Source of the DNA: DATGKK01 sp035294725
GTDB lineage: Bacteria; Actinomycetota; Acidimicrobiia; Acidimicrobiales; Bog-793
Length of the DNA: 21,243 nt
Assembly: GCA_035294725.1 (NCBI GenBank)
Contig: DATGKK010000082.1
Span: 1 to 21,243, forward strand
Reading direction: 5' to 3'
Part shown: piece by piece, positions 7,944 to 15,737 of the stretch
Position numbering within the stretch: the stretch's first letter is position 1
Layout: every line of letters starts with the position of its first letter
Made by a program: the position numbers and the translations under genes
The notes under the pieces: generated by a model
The model's database searches: none
What the model was told of the DNA's origin: nothing
Seen by the model: the letters and a program-made list of their open reading frames with translations, nothing else

Positions 7944-9221
7944 GTGAGCACCGCCATCGAGATCCGGCAGGTCTCAAAAAGGTTCCGCCTCTACCAGGAG
8001 AAGTACAACTCCCTGAAGGAGCGGTTGCTCCACGGGGGGCGGGTTCCCCACCACGACTTCTGGGCCCTTCGCGACATCGACGTCGACGTGTTCGAGGGCG
8101 AGACGGTCGGGATCCTCGGCCGGAACGGCTGCGGCAAGTCGACGCTGCTCAAGTGCGTCGCCGGCATCTTGAAGCCGACCTCGGGGGAGATCCGCCTGCG
8201 CGGCTCGCTCGCCGCCATGCTCGAGCTCGGGGCGGGCTTCCAGCCGGAGCTGTCGGGACGGGACAACATCTACCTCAACGCCTCGCTCCTCGGGATGCCG
8301 ACCAGGGAGATCGACCGGCGCTTCGACGAGATCGTGGCCTTCGCAGAGCTCGAGGAGTTCATCGACAACGAGGTCCGCTTCTACTCCTCGGGCATGTACG
8401 TCCGGCTCGGCTTCGCCGTCGCGGTCAACGCCGACCCTCACATCCTCCTCGTCGACGAGGTCCTCGCCGTCGGCGACGAGCGGTTCCAGCAAAAGTGCAT
8501 GCAGCGCATCCACGAGTTCCAACGGGACGGTCGCACGATCGTCGTGGTCTCGCACGCCGCCGACCTCATGCGCCAGCTGTGCAACCGCGTGATGGTGATC
8601 AACGCCGGCCAGCTCGTGACGGTCGCCCCTCCTGGCGAGGCGATCCGGGCCTTTCGCGAGGTGCTGATCGACGCCGGGGACGCGCTCGGACCGCTCGGGG
8701 CGGGAGATGCGCTCGCGGAGGAGGCTCCGCGAGGCAACGGGGCGGCTCCGGCGGAGGTGGTCGAGCCGTCCCCGCTCCCGGCCCCGAGCCCCGGCCGCCG
8801 GGTCCAGCTGACCGCGTCCCGCCTCGAGACGGCGACCGGGCGGGAGCACGTGCTGCCCGGGGAGCCGGCGACCGTGGTGGTGGAGGTGGAGGCCTCCGAG
8901 CGCATCGAGGGGGTCGCGTTCGGCTGCTCGGTGTGGGGGAGGAACGGCAGCCTCATCTTCGACTTCGACAGCGGCACACCGGTCACCCTCGAGCGGGGGC
9001 GATCGACGCTGCGGTTCCACTTCGCCGCCGTTCCGCTCCTCGACGGCAGCTACGCGGTGAACGTGCGCGTGCAGGACCCGGGCGGTGGCGCCGTCCACGC
9101 GAGGCTCGAGCCCGCCGCTCAGCTGCTCGTCGAGAATCCGGGGACCTCGACCGGCATCGTGTCGATGCCGCTCACCGTGGAGCTCGCTCATGAGCACCAG
9201 CCCGGGGACGTCCCGGCGTGA
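7944..9221 (+). CDS. wzt: ABC transporter ATPase with C-terminal glycan-binding domain (Wzt)
   Basis: The 425-residue protein powers export through the neighbouring permease. The nucleotide-binding domain (about 1-240) has Walker A GRNGCGKST (59-67), the Wzt-type signature YSSGM (147-151), Walker B ILLVDE (167-172) and the switch His204. A Pro/Ala linker (about 245-287) leads to a beta-rich C-terminal domain (about 288-416) with features of Wzt_C: GEPATVVVEVEA, FGCSVWGRNGSLIFDFDSG and LLDGSYAVNVRV. In characterised systems this domain recognises the modified end of the finished polysaccharide before export. The GTG start lies 7 nt after the permease stop, and the gene's own stop overlaps the next start (GTGA). 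Presence of the extra domain implies export of a chain with a specific terminal mark rather than length-independent export. Confidence 0.92.
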   Translation: MSTAIEIRQVSKRFRLYQEKYNSLKERLLHGGRVPHHDFWALRDIDVDVFEGETVGILGRNGCGKSTLLKCVAGILKPTSGEIRLRGSLAAMLELGAGFQPELSGRDNIYLNASLLGMPTREIDRRFDEIVAFAELEEFIDNEVRFYSSGMYVRLGFAVAVNADPHILLVDEVLAVGDERFQQKCMQRIHEFQRDGRTIVVVSHAADLMRQLCNRVMVINAGQLVTVAPPGEAIRAFREVLIDAGDALGPLGAGDALAEEAPRGNGAAPAEVVEPSPLPAPSPGRRVQLTASRLETATGREHVLPGEPATVVVEVEASERIEGVAFGCSVWGRNGSLIFDFDSGTPVTLERGRSTLRFHFAAVPLLDGSYAVNVRVQDPGGGAVHARLEPAAQLLVENPGTSTGIVSMPLTVELAHEHQPGDVPA

Positions 9222-10201
9222 GCCTGGCGGAGGAGATCCTCTCCGAGGCGGAGAGGATCCGCCACGACGGCTCGCTCCCACCGGGCTTCGAGGATCGCCT
9301 CTCGGCGACCTTCTCGGAGATCGCCGCCGATCCGCGGGCACTCGAGGCCGAGGTCGCCCTGCGAAGCGGGCAACGAGGAGCTCCATCCCGCTCGCCGTCG
9401 CCTCGCGGCGTGGGGGCGCTCGCGAGCCGATCGGTGCGAGCCGGCAGGCGGCTCGCCACCCGAGCAGCCCACCGTTCCCGCCGCCGGGCCGGGCCCGTCC
9501 TGCGGGTCGCCGAACGGCGGGCGATCGAGGCCGCCTCGCACGCTCTCGAGGCGAGCTCCACCAACCTGCAGGTGGTGGCCGACTCCACGCGACGGCGGCT
9601 CGCCGCCACTTGGCCCGGGCGGACGTTCGGGCGGATCTCGGCCGGCGCGTCCGTTCCCCGTCCTCCAGTTCCGAGGGCACTGCGCCTTGACGCGGCGGGG
9701 CACCTCGGCGACGAGGTCCTCGACCGCGTGATCGAGGAGCGCGTCGCGCGCTCACCCGTCCTTCATGCCGACAGCGGCGACGGCCGCCTCGTCGAGCGTC
9801 TTCGGGCTGCCGGCCTCGTGGCCGAGGGCACCGACCCGCAGGGCACCGGCGCCTGCCGGCGCGCCGCGCTCGAGGCGCTCGCCGGCGAGCCGAAGGCCTC
9901 GCTCGGCGGGATCGTGCTGAGCGGGGTCACCGACCTGATGACGCCGTCACGGGCGCGCGCCCTTGCCCGCCTGGCAGCGAGCCGCCTCGCCCCCGGCGGG
10001 GCCGTGGTCGTGCTGAGCACGGCGCCGTCGGGGGCAGCGGCCGCCGATCCCGTCGCGGCCGACCTCGGGCCGGGCCGCCCCCTCCATCCGGTGACCTGGT
10101 CCCATCTCCTCGCCCGGGCGGGCCTCGAGGAGATCTCGTCGTGCACGTCGGCGGACGGAGCCGCCTACGCCGTCTCCGCCACGGCGCCGGTGCGGTCGTG
10201 A
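9218..10201 (+). CDS. Methyltransferase-like protein with N-terminal helical region
   Basis: GTG at 9218 overlaps the wzt stop by 4 bases; the product has 327 residues. Residues 1-50 look alpha-helical, 51-150 are Arg/Ala-rich with further helices, and about 155-325 resemble a class I SAM-dependent methyltransferase: motif I-like VLHADSGDGRLVERLRAAGL, an acidic residue at the end of strand 2 (GTDP, Asp206), GIVLSGVTDLM, then LAASRLAPGGAVVVLSTAP and RPLHPVTWSHLLARAGLEEI, the late motif of many actinobacterial methyltransferases. Motif I has Ser instead of the usual second glycine, so activity is uncertain. Position directly after a Wzt carrying a glycan-binding domain suggests it marks or helps to mark the chain end, as WbdD does; that is inference. 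Confidence 0.7.
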   Translation: MSLAEEILSEAERIRHDGSLPPGFEDRLSATFSEIAADPRALEAEVALRSGQRGAPSRSPSPRGVGALASRSVRAGRRLATRAAHRSRRRAGPVLRVAERRAIEAASHALEASSTNLQVVADSTRRRLAATWPGRTFGRISAGASVPRPPVPRALRLDAAGHLGDEVLDRVIEERVARSPVLHADSGDGRLVERLRAAGLVAEGTDPQGTGACRRAALEALAGEPKASLGGIVLSGVTDLMTPSRARALARLAASRLAPGGAVVVLSTAPSGAAAADPVAADLGPGRPLHPVTWSHLLARAGLEEISSCTSADGAAYAVSATAPVRS

Positions 10202-11355
10202 GCGGCGCCGTCGCACCCGTCGGCCGCCCGGTCCGCATCGACCAGGTGATCCCCTCGATCGTGGAGCGCGACGCGGTGAGCCACCACACCCTGGAGGCCC
10301 AACGGGTGCTGCGCGGCCTCGGGTTCGTCTCCGAGATCTATGCCCTCACGATGGGGCCCGAGATGGCCGGACGGGTGCACCCGCTCTCGGAGCTGCCGCG
10401 TGAGCAGGGCGGCCGCCAGTGGGTCTGCTACCAGGCCTCCATCGGCAGCCCGGCAGCTGAGGCCGTGGCCGAGCACCCGGGTCCGAAGCTGCTCGACTAC
10501 CACAACATCACGCCGGCGGAGCTCGTCGAGCAGTGGATGCCGTCGCTGGGCGACGAGGTGAGGCTCGGGAGGGTGCAGCTCGCCGAGCTCGCCCCGGCGG
10601 TGCTCCTCGGCGTCGGCGACTCCCGCTACAACACCCGCGAGCTCGAGAGCTGGGGCTACGAACGGACCCGGGTCTCGATGCTCATGGTCGACCGCACCAA
10701 CTTCGACGTCGCTCCAGACCCGGTTGCCACGGCCCGGCTCTCCGCCCTCGCCCGGGCGGAGCCCGGTGCCGACTGGTTGTTCGTCGGCCAGATGATCCCG
10801 CACAAGGCCCATCACGACGTGGTGGCGGCGTTCGCCGCCTACCGGGAGGCCTACGAACCGTCGGCCCGCCTCCACCTTGTCGGGCGGGACAGCTGCCCGG
10901 CCTACGCCCTCGGCGTGCGCAGGTACGTGGAGGTCCTCGGGCTCGATGATGCGGTGGAGATCGCCGGGTCGGTGAGCGCCGGCGAGCTGGCGGCCCTCTA
11001 CGACTCCTGCGACGTCTACGTCTGCTGCTCGGACCACGAAGGCTTTTGCGCCCCCCTCCTCGAGGCGATGCACCACGGCCTGCCGGTGGTCGCCTACGCA
11101 GCGGCGGCCGTACCCGAGACGGTCGGCGACGCGGGTGTGGTGCTCGACACGAAGGCGCCCGCCGCGGTTGCTGCCGCCGTCCGGCGCGTGCTCACCGACG
11201 ACGGCCTGCGGCACCGGCTCGTGGCCGCGGGCCGCCAGCGGGCCGACTCGTTCAGCCTGGAGCGGGCCCGAGCGGACTTCGCCGCCGCCATCGGCGAGGC
11301 GCTCGCCATTGCCGAGGGCGCCAGGCCGCATCCCACCGCCGAGGCATCGGCCTGA
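10198..11355 (+). CDS. GT4-family glycosyltransferase
   Basis: GTG at 10198 overlaps the preceding stop (GTGA), the junction type used throughout this operon; a longer in-frame start at 10141 is less likely. The 385-residue protein has a GT-B layout: an N-terminal acceptor domain with LLDYHNITPAELVE (near 100-113), then a donor domain starting WLFVGQMIPHKAHHDVVAAF (basic H-K loop), LHLVGRD, and the E-x7-E pair Glu281/Glu289 within HEGFCAPLLEAM followed by HGLPVVAY. The unusual VIPSIVERDAVSHHTLEAQR opening is seen in glycosyltransferases encoded next to Wzm/Wzt. It is the last gene of the operon. Donor sugar and linkage are unknown. Confidence 0.88.
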   Translation: MSGAVAPVGRPVRIDQVIPSIVERDAVSHHTLEAQRVLRGLGFVSEIYALTMGPEMAGRVHPLSELPREQGGRQWVCYQASIGSPAAEAVAEHPGPKLLDYHNITPAELVEQWMPSLGDEVRLGRVQLAELAPAVLLGVGDSRYNTRELESWGYERTRVSMLMVDRTNFDVAPDPVATARLSALARAEPGADWLFVGQMIPHKAHHDVVAAFAAYREAYEPSARLHLVGRDSCPAYALGVRRYVEVLGLDDAVEIAGSVSAGELAALYDSCDVYVCCSDHEGFCAPLLEAMHHGLPVVAYAAAAVPETVGDAGVVLDTKAPAAVAAAVRRVLTDDGLRHRLVAAGRQRADSFSLERARADFAAAIGEALAIAEGARPHPTAEASA

Positions 11356-11369
11356 CCGGTGTGAGGGCT

Positions 11370-11460
11370 CGGTCGAGCGACCGTCCATGCGGCCTGCCGA
11401 TGTCGGGGTCGTCCGAGCCCGGCTCGCCCGGACCCACGAGGCCCGCGACCGGAGGTCGCG
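11370..11460 (+). terminator. Hairpins after the glycan operon, possible terminator
   Basis: Three inverted repeats follow the stop at 11355: CGGTCG/CGACCG (11370-11383), CGAGC/GCTCG (11414-11426) and CGCGACC/GGTCGCG with a 3-nt loop (11444-11460). The last is perfect with 7-bp arms. No T-run follows, so intrinsic termination is only possible, not clear. Confidence 0.4.
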
Positions 11461-11547
11461 TGGCGCTGTCTCGCTGAGCGGGGGAGATGGGCAGATGCGC
11501 GGTGACCGCCGAGCTCCCGCCCCGAACGCTCCAGCAACGGGCTCCGG

Positions 11548-11560
11548 CCACTGAGAGTGG
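11548..11560. promoter_or_regulatory. Palindrome CCACT-GAG-AGTGG (distal operator candidate)
   Basis: A perfect 5-bp inverted repeat with a 3-bp spacer. The same two arms recur 59 bp downstream (centre to centre) at 11607-11619. The repeat of sequence and spacing suggests one dimeric regulator binding twice upstream of the SpoIID-like gene. Confidence 0.4.
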
Positions 11561-11605
11561 TCGTTGTTGCCGGTGCGCCAGGAGTGGCTGGCGTACGCGG
11601 TTTCT

Positions 11606-11620
11606 GCCACTGCCAGTGGC
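11606..11620. promoter_or_regulatory. Palindrome GCCACT-GCC-AGTGGC (proximal operator candidate)
   Basis: A perfect 6-bp inverted repeat lying just before the -10-like TAGTCT at 11624, so a bound protein would cover the -35 to -10 spacer. It shares CCACT-N3-AGTGG with the copy at 11548. A lone AGTGG half-site lies between them at 11583-11587. Confidence 0.45.
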
Positions 11621-11623
11621 GGC

Positions 11624-11629
11624 TAGTCT
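11624..11629 (+). promoter_or_regulatory. -10 element TAGTCT, probable leaderless start
   Basis: TAGTCT lies 7 nt before the ATG at 11637, the same geometry as at 1920/1933. It supports this ATG as the real start and suggests a leaderless mRNA; no ribosome site is seen before the ATG. Confidence 0.45.
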
Positions 11630-11636
11630 CCGCTTC

Positions 11637-13184
11637 ATGCTCGCCGAGCTGCGCCACGCGCGCATGCGCCAGCGGGCTGTCCGGGAGGGGGGCAGGCCGT
11701 CGATCGCAAAGCTGATCGGGCCGCCGGCCGCGGGCGCGCTCGCCGTCGCTCTTCTCGTTGCGCCCGGCACGGCTCGGGCCTCGCTCAGCGCGACCGGCTC
11801 GCCGGCTCCACCGGGGAGGTTCGGCTCACCGGCGTCGGGGGTCCCGTTCCCCGGCGGGCTCGTCCATGTCGACGGCCACGGCTGGGGACCGGGGATCGGC
11901 ATGGGCCAGTGGGGCGCCTTCGGCTACGCAGCCGTCGGGCACGAGACCTACCAGTGGATCCTCGCCCACTTCTACGGGGGCACCACCCTCGCCTCGAACG
12001 GGGGTGACCCGTACCTCTCCGTCGGGGTGGTCGAGAACACCGGGGCCCCGCTCGTGGTCACCTCCCAGTCCAAGTTCCGCCTCGGCGGCGAGGTGATCCC
12101 GGCGGGCGAGGCAGCGAGGGCGGTCCTCCACCCGGACACCGGGACCTGGGTCGTGAAGACCGGTTCCAGCTGCACGGCAACGAGGTGGAAGAAGGTGGGC
12201 GTCGTCACCGGGACGGTCCAGGCGGTGCCGTCGTCGCAGCAGCCTGACGCTCCCGGCTCCCGGCTCCTTACGATCTGCCGGGCCGACGGGGTCGACATGA
12301 CGGTGCGGGGCCTCGTGCGCGGGATCATCGACCGCTCGGGCGGCACGTCGGTGGCGCAGACGATCAACCTCGTCCCCCTCGACCAGTACGTCGCCGACGT
12401 GGTGCCGTCGGAGTCCTCGGCCGGCTGGGGCGAGCTCGGTGGCACCGCCGGCGCCCCGCAGGGCGAGCCGTGGGGCTTCCAGTCGCTCGAGGCGCAGGCC
12501 GTCGCCGCTCGCACCTACGCGCTGGCCTACGTCGCCGGCGGCGGCTTTGAGGGGTGGGCGGACATCTGCGACAGCGACTGGTGCCAGAGCTACCCCGGCA
12601 CTGCCAACGAGACGGCCATCTCGACGCTCGCCGCCACCGACACCTCGGGCGAGATCCTCGAGATCGACGGCATCCCGGCGCCGACGGAGTACTCGGCCTC
12701 GACCGGGGGATGGACGGCGCCGAGCCGGTTCCCGGCCGTGGTCGACGACGGCGACTCGGTCTGCCTCGCCTCGACTGGCTACTGGAGCTGCAACCCGGAC
12801 CACTACTGGCAGGTCACCATACCGGTCGCCAAGGTCGAGGCCCGTTTCCCGAAGATCGGGAGCCTGCTCGCCGTGCACGTTCTCACGAGGAACGGCTTCG
12901 GCGCCTGGGGCGGCCGTGCGCTGCGGGTGAAGATCCGCGGCACCAACGGCGCCGTGTACGAGTCGGGCGACACCTTTGCGCGCCAGTTCGCCCTCGCCTC
13001 GAACTGGTTCCTCATCGCCCATCCCGCAACGAGCTCCACCGGGACGAGCGGCTCGGTCGAGAACGCGGCGAGCGGGGCGGGAGTCACGCCGCCGTTCGGC
13101 TCGGGCGGCACCGGCCCCCTCCCTTCCGGTGCCCCGGGAACCGCCAGCGGCAGCCGCCGGGAGCCCGGGAGCGCCGGGCGGTAG
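11637..13184 (+). CDS. Secreted SpoIID/LytB-domain cell-wall protein
   Basis: With ATG at 11637 the product has 515 residues and a good signal peptide: basic residues 1-20, hydrophobic core about 30-42, cleavage likely after ARA (46-48). An in-frame start at 11487 exists, but the added 50 residues would bury the signal peptide. The SpoIID hallmarks are GHGWGPGIGMGQWGAFG (from residue 80) with YQWILAHFYGGTTL, then LDQYVADVVPSES with Glu259 aligned to the catalytic Glu of SpoIID, and EAQAVAARTYALAY. SpoIID enzymes are lytic transglycosylases acting on denuded peptidoglycan; in actinobacteria such homologues are exported and their role is unclear. A Gly/Ser/Pro-rich tail starts near residue 465. 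It may remodel the wall for the glycan made upstream, which is inference. Confidence 0.85.
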   Translation: MLAELRHARMRQRAVREGGRPSIAKLIGPPAAGALAVALLVAPGTARASLSATGSPAPPGRFGSPASGVPFPGGLVHVDGHGWGPGIGMGQWGAFGYAAVGHETYQWILAHFYGGTTLASNGGDPYLSVGVVENTGAPLVVTSQSKFRLGGEVIPAGEAARAVLHPDTGTWVVKTGSSCTATRWKKVGVVTGTVQAVPSSQQPDAPGSRLLTICRADGVDMTVRGLVRGIIDRSGGTSVAQTINLVPLDQYVADVVPSESSAGWGELGGTAGAPQGEPWGFQSLEAQAVAARTYALAYVAGGGFEGWADICDSDWCQSYPGTANETAISTLAATDTSGEILEIDGIPAPTEYSASTGGWTAPSRFPAVVDDGDSVCLASTGYWSCNPDHYWQVTIPVAKVEARFPKIGSLLAVHVLTRNGFGAWGGRALRVKIRGTNGAVYESGDTFARQFALASNWFLIAHPATSSTGTSGSVENAASGAGVTPPFGSGGTGPLPSGAPGTASGSRREPGSAGR

Positions 13185-13187
13185 GCT
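13182..13187 (+). promoter_or_regulatory. Candidate -10 (TAGGCT) for the aldehyde dehydrogenase
   Basis: TAGGCT overlaps the TAG stop of the SpoIID-like gene. A start about 7 nt downstream would leave a leader of roughly 20 nt containing the AGGGAGG ribosome site. No -35 is clear. Confidence 0.35.
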
Positions 13188-13215
13188 CGCCGCACTCGTT
13201 GACAGGGAGGCCGCA

Positions 13216-14634
13216 ATGGACGTCCGGGACAAGCTCTACATCGACGGGGCCTGGGTGGCCCCGCGAGCGAGCGAGAGCATCGAGGTCCTCGACTCGACCA
13301 CCGAGGAGGTGATCGGCCGGGTTCCCCTCGGCTCTCCCGAGGACGTGGATGCGGCAGTGAGCGCGGCGCGGCGCGCCTTTCCCGAGTGGGCGGAGGTCTC
13401 GCCGAGCGAGCGGGCGAAGTTCGCGACCCGGATCGGCGAGGCGATGCAGGCCCGGATGGGTGACATTGCCGAGCTCGTGGCGCACGAGGTGGGGATGCCG
13501 CTCGGCCTCTCCATGCTGATCCAGGCCGGGCTCCCCATGGGCACCTTCACCTCTATGGCCGAGCTCGTCGAGCAGATCGTCTGGGAGGAGCAGGTCGGCA
13601 ACTCCCTCGTCGTGAAGGAGCCCGTCGGCGTCGTGGGCGCCATCACCCCCTGGAACTACCCGCTCCACCAGATCGCCGCCAAGGTGGCACCCGCGATCAC
13701 GGCCGGCTGCACGGTGGTGCTGAAGCCGAGCGAGGTGGCTCCGCTGAACGCCTTCCTCCTTGCCGACCTGATCGACGAGGTCGGGCTCCCTCCGGGGGTG
13801 TTCAACCTCGTCTCCGGGCTCGGCCCTGTCGTCGGCGAGGCGCTCGCGAGCCATCGCGACGTGGACATGATCTCGTTCACCGGCTCGACTCGTGCCGGGC
13901 GGCGCGTCACGCAGCTCGCGGCGGAGACCGTGAAGCGGGTCGCGCTCGAGCTCGGGGGCAAGTCGCCGAACGTCATCTTGGAGGACGCCGACCTCGCCAA
14001 GGCCGTGCCGCACGGCGTGACGATGTGCTACCTCAACTCCGGCCAGACCTGCTCCGCTCTCACGCGCATGATCGTGCCGCGCAGCCGCCTTGCGGAGGTC
14101 GAGGAGCTCGCCGTCGCTGCCGCCGAGCAGTCGACGCCCGGCAGCCCCTTCGACGACACGACCCGTCTCGGTCCGCTCGTCTCGGCTGCGCAGCGCGAGC
14201 GCGTGAGGGGCTACATCCAAAAGGGCATCGACGAGGGGGCCAAGCTGCTCACCGGCGGCGTCGAGCCGCCAGAGGGGCTCGAGCGGGGCTACTTCGTTCG
14301 CCCGACCGTCTTCTCAGAGGTCACCCCTGACATGACGATCGCGAGGGAGGAGATCTTCGGCCCGGTGCTCGCGATCATGCCCTACGACGACGAGGAGGAC
14401 GCGATCTCCATCGCGAACGACTCCGTCTACGGCCTCGCGGGCGGGGTGTGGTCAGGCGACGTTGAGCACGCGAAGGCCGTCGCCCGGAAGATCCGTACCG
14501 GGCGGGTCGACGTGAACGGAGGAGCGTTCAACACGCTCGCCCCCTTCGGCGGTTACAAGCAGTCCGGCAACGGTCGGGAGCTCGGGAAGTACGGTCTCGA
14601 GGAGTACCTCGAGATCAAGTCGCTCCAGCTCTGA
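13216..14634 (+). CDS. NAD(P)-dependent aldehyde dehydrogenase
   Basis: The 472-residue protein oxidises an aldehyde to the acid with NAD(P). ATG at 13216 is preceded by AGGGAGG at 5 nt; the longer frame upstream is arginine-rich shadow sequence. All catalytic elements are present: Asn147 in TPWNYP, Lys170 in LKPSEVAP, the FTGST cofactor loop (221-225), general base Glu245 in LELGGKSPN, nucleophile Cys279 in NSGQTCS, and EEIFGPV with Glu379. The length is normal for the superfamily. The end, PFGGYKQSGNGRELGKYGLE, is typical of broad-specificity members. It lies only 31 nt after the SpoIID-like gene but looks functionally separate. The substrate cannot be read from sequence. Confidence 0.93.
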   Translation: MDVRDKLYIDGAWVAPRASESIEVLDSTTEEVIGRVPLGSPEDVDAAVSAARRAFPEWAEVSPSERAKFATRIGEAMQARMGDIAELVAHEVGMPLGLSMLIQAGLPMGTFTSMAELVEQIVWEEQVGNSLVVKEPVGVVGAITPWNYPLHQIAAKVAPAITAGCTVVLKPSEVAPLNAFLLADLIDEVGLPPGVFNLVSGLGPVVGEALASHRDVDMISFTGSTRAGRRVTQLAAETVKRVALELGGKSPNVILEDADLAKAVPHGVTMCYLNSGQTCSALTRMIVPRSRLAEVEELAVAAAEQSTPGSPFDDTTRLGPLVSAAQRERVRGYIQKGIDEGAKLLTGGVEPPEGLERGYFVRPTVFSEVTPDMTIAREEIFGPVLAIMPYDDEEDAISIANDSVYGLAGGVWSGDVEHAKAVARKIRTGRVDVNGGAFNTLAPFGGYKQSGNGRELGKYGLEEYLEIKSLQL

Positions 14635-14675
14635 CCGGAGCTGAGGAGCCGGCCCCGCGCGGCAGGGCCGCCGCA

Positions 14676-15737
14676 GTGTGGGCGTTCCTCCGTCGGCACG
14701 CGAGCGTGCTGCGCTTTGTCGTCGGCCTCCTGCTCGGCGCTCTCGCCCTATGGGCGGTGGCGGGCCAGCGGGGCGAGCTGACCGACGCCGCGAACGAGCT
14801 CGGCCACCTGAGCGTCGGCTGGCTCGTCCTCGGCATCGTCGCCGAGGCGCTGTCCGTCGTCGCCTTCGCGGAGATCCAGGGAGCCCCCCTGCGGGCTGGC
14901 GACGTGCGTATCCCGCAGCTCCGCCTCATCGGTCTCACGACGGCAGCCGGCGCCATCGCGTCGTCCATCCCGGCCGGACCCGCCGTCTCGAGCGTGTTCG
15001 CCTTCCGCCAGTACCGGCGCTTCGGGGCCGACGACGCCCTCTCCGCGTGGACGCTGGCGGTCACCTTCGTGAGCTCCGCCCTCGGTCTCAGCCTCCTCAC
15101 GGCCATCGGGCTCGGCCTCGCCGTGCGCCAGGGCGCCGCCTTCGACCTGATCGGGGTCACCCTCGGCGTGCTGTTCCTCGCCATCGTGGCGACGGCCATC
15201 CTTTGGCAGCGCCGCGCCCTGTCCCAGGTCGCGCTCGCCGGGCTGCGAGCCCTCCGCCGAGTGACGGGCCGCCCTCGGCGGGAGGAGGCGGTCGTGCTCG
15301 CGGAGCTGATCTCCCGGTTCGGCGGGGTCAGGCTCACCTGGCGCGACTTCATGAAGGCGCTCGGCTGGTCGGTCGCCAACTGGTCGTGCGACTGCGCCTG
15401 CCTCGCCTGCGGCTACCTCGCCGTCCACGCCGCCATCCCCTGGCAGGCGCTCCTGCTCGCCTACGGCGCCGGCCAGCTCGCCTCCAACCTCCCGATCACC
15501 CCAGGGGGCCTCGGCGTCGTGGAGGGAAGCCTTACCATCGCGCTCGTGGCCTACGGAGGTTCACAGGCTTCCACCGTCGGTGCGGTGCTGCTCTACCGGA
15601 TCGTCAGCTTCTGGGGGTTCCTCCCGCTCGGCTGGCTGGCGTACCTCGGCATCGTGCTGCGCGACCGCAGCGCCGAGCGGCGGGCGGTGCGGCGGGCCGT
15701 CGCCGCCCCCGAGCTGCGCGAACGGGACCCCGCGTGA
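14676..15737 (+). CDS. Lysylphosphatidylglycerol synthase TM-domain / flippase-like membrane protein
   Basis: The 353-residue polytopic protein has about eight hydrophobic segments (near 12-30, 45-66, 82-105, 124-148, 158-176, 226-250, 255-272, 284-325). The signature NLPITPGGLGVVEG (271-284) is the conserved loop of the UPF0104/AglD family, the membrane half of MprF-type proteins, thought to flip or carry lipid-linked compounds. There is no catalytic aminoacyl-transferase domain, so it is not a complete MprF. GTG at 14676 is the only start in the frame before the first conserved segment and has no strong ribosome site. Near a glycan locus it could move a lipid-linked sugar, but this is inference. 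Its stop overlaps the next start (GTGA). Confidence 0.82.
   Translation: MWAFLRRHASVLRFVVGLLLGALALWAVAGQRGELTDAANELGHLSVGWLVLGIVAEALSVVAFAEIQGAPLRAGDVRIPQLRLIGLTTAAGAIASSIPAGPAVSSVFAFRQYRRFGADDALSAWTLAVTFVSSALGLSLLTAIGLGLAVRQGAAFDLIGVTLGVLFLAIVATAILWQRRALSQVALAGLRALRRVTGRPRREEAVVLAELISRFGGVRLTWRDFMKALGWSVANWSCDCACLACGYLAVHAAIPWQALLLAYGAGQLASNLPITPGGLGVVEGSLTIALVAYGGSQASTVGAVLLYRIVSFWGFLPLGWLAYLGIVLRDRSAERRAVRRAVAAPELRERDPA

Noticed and set aside
7974..9755. Long minus-strand frame opposite wzt and the methyltransferase-like gene
   Set aside because: His/Asp/Arg-rich shadow composition; the plus-strand genes carry intact ABC motifs.
11487..11636. Alternative upstream start for the SpoIID-like protein
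   Set aside because: It would place 50 Arg/Cys-rich residues before the signal peptide and put both palindromes in coding sequence; the ATG at 11637 has a better context.
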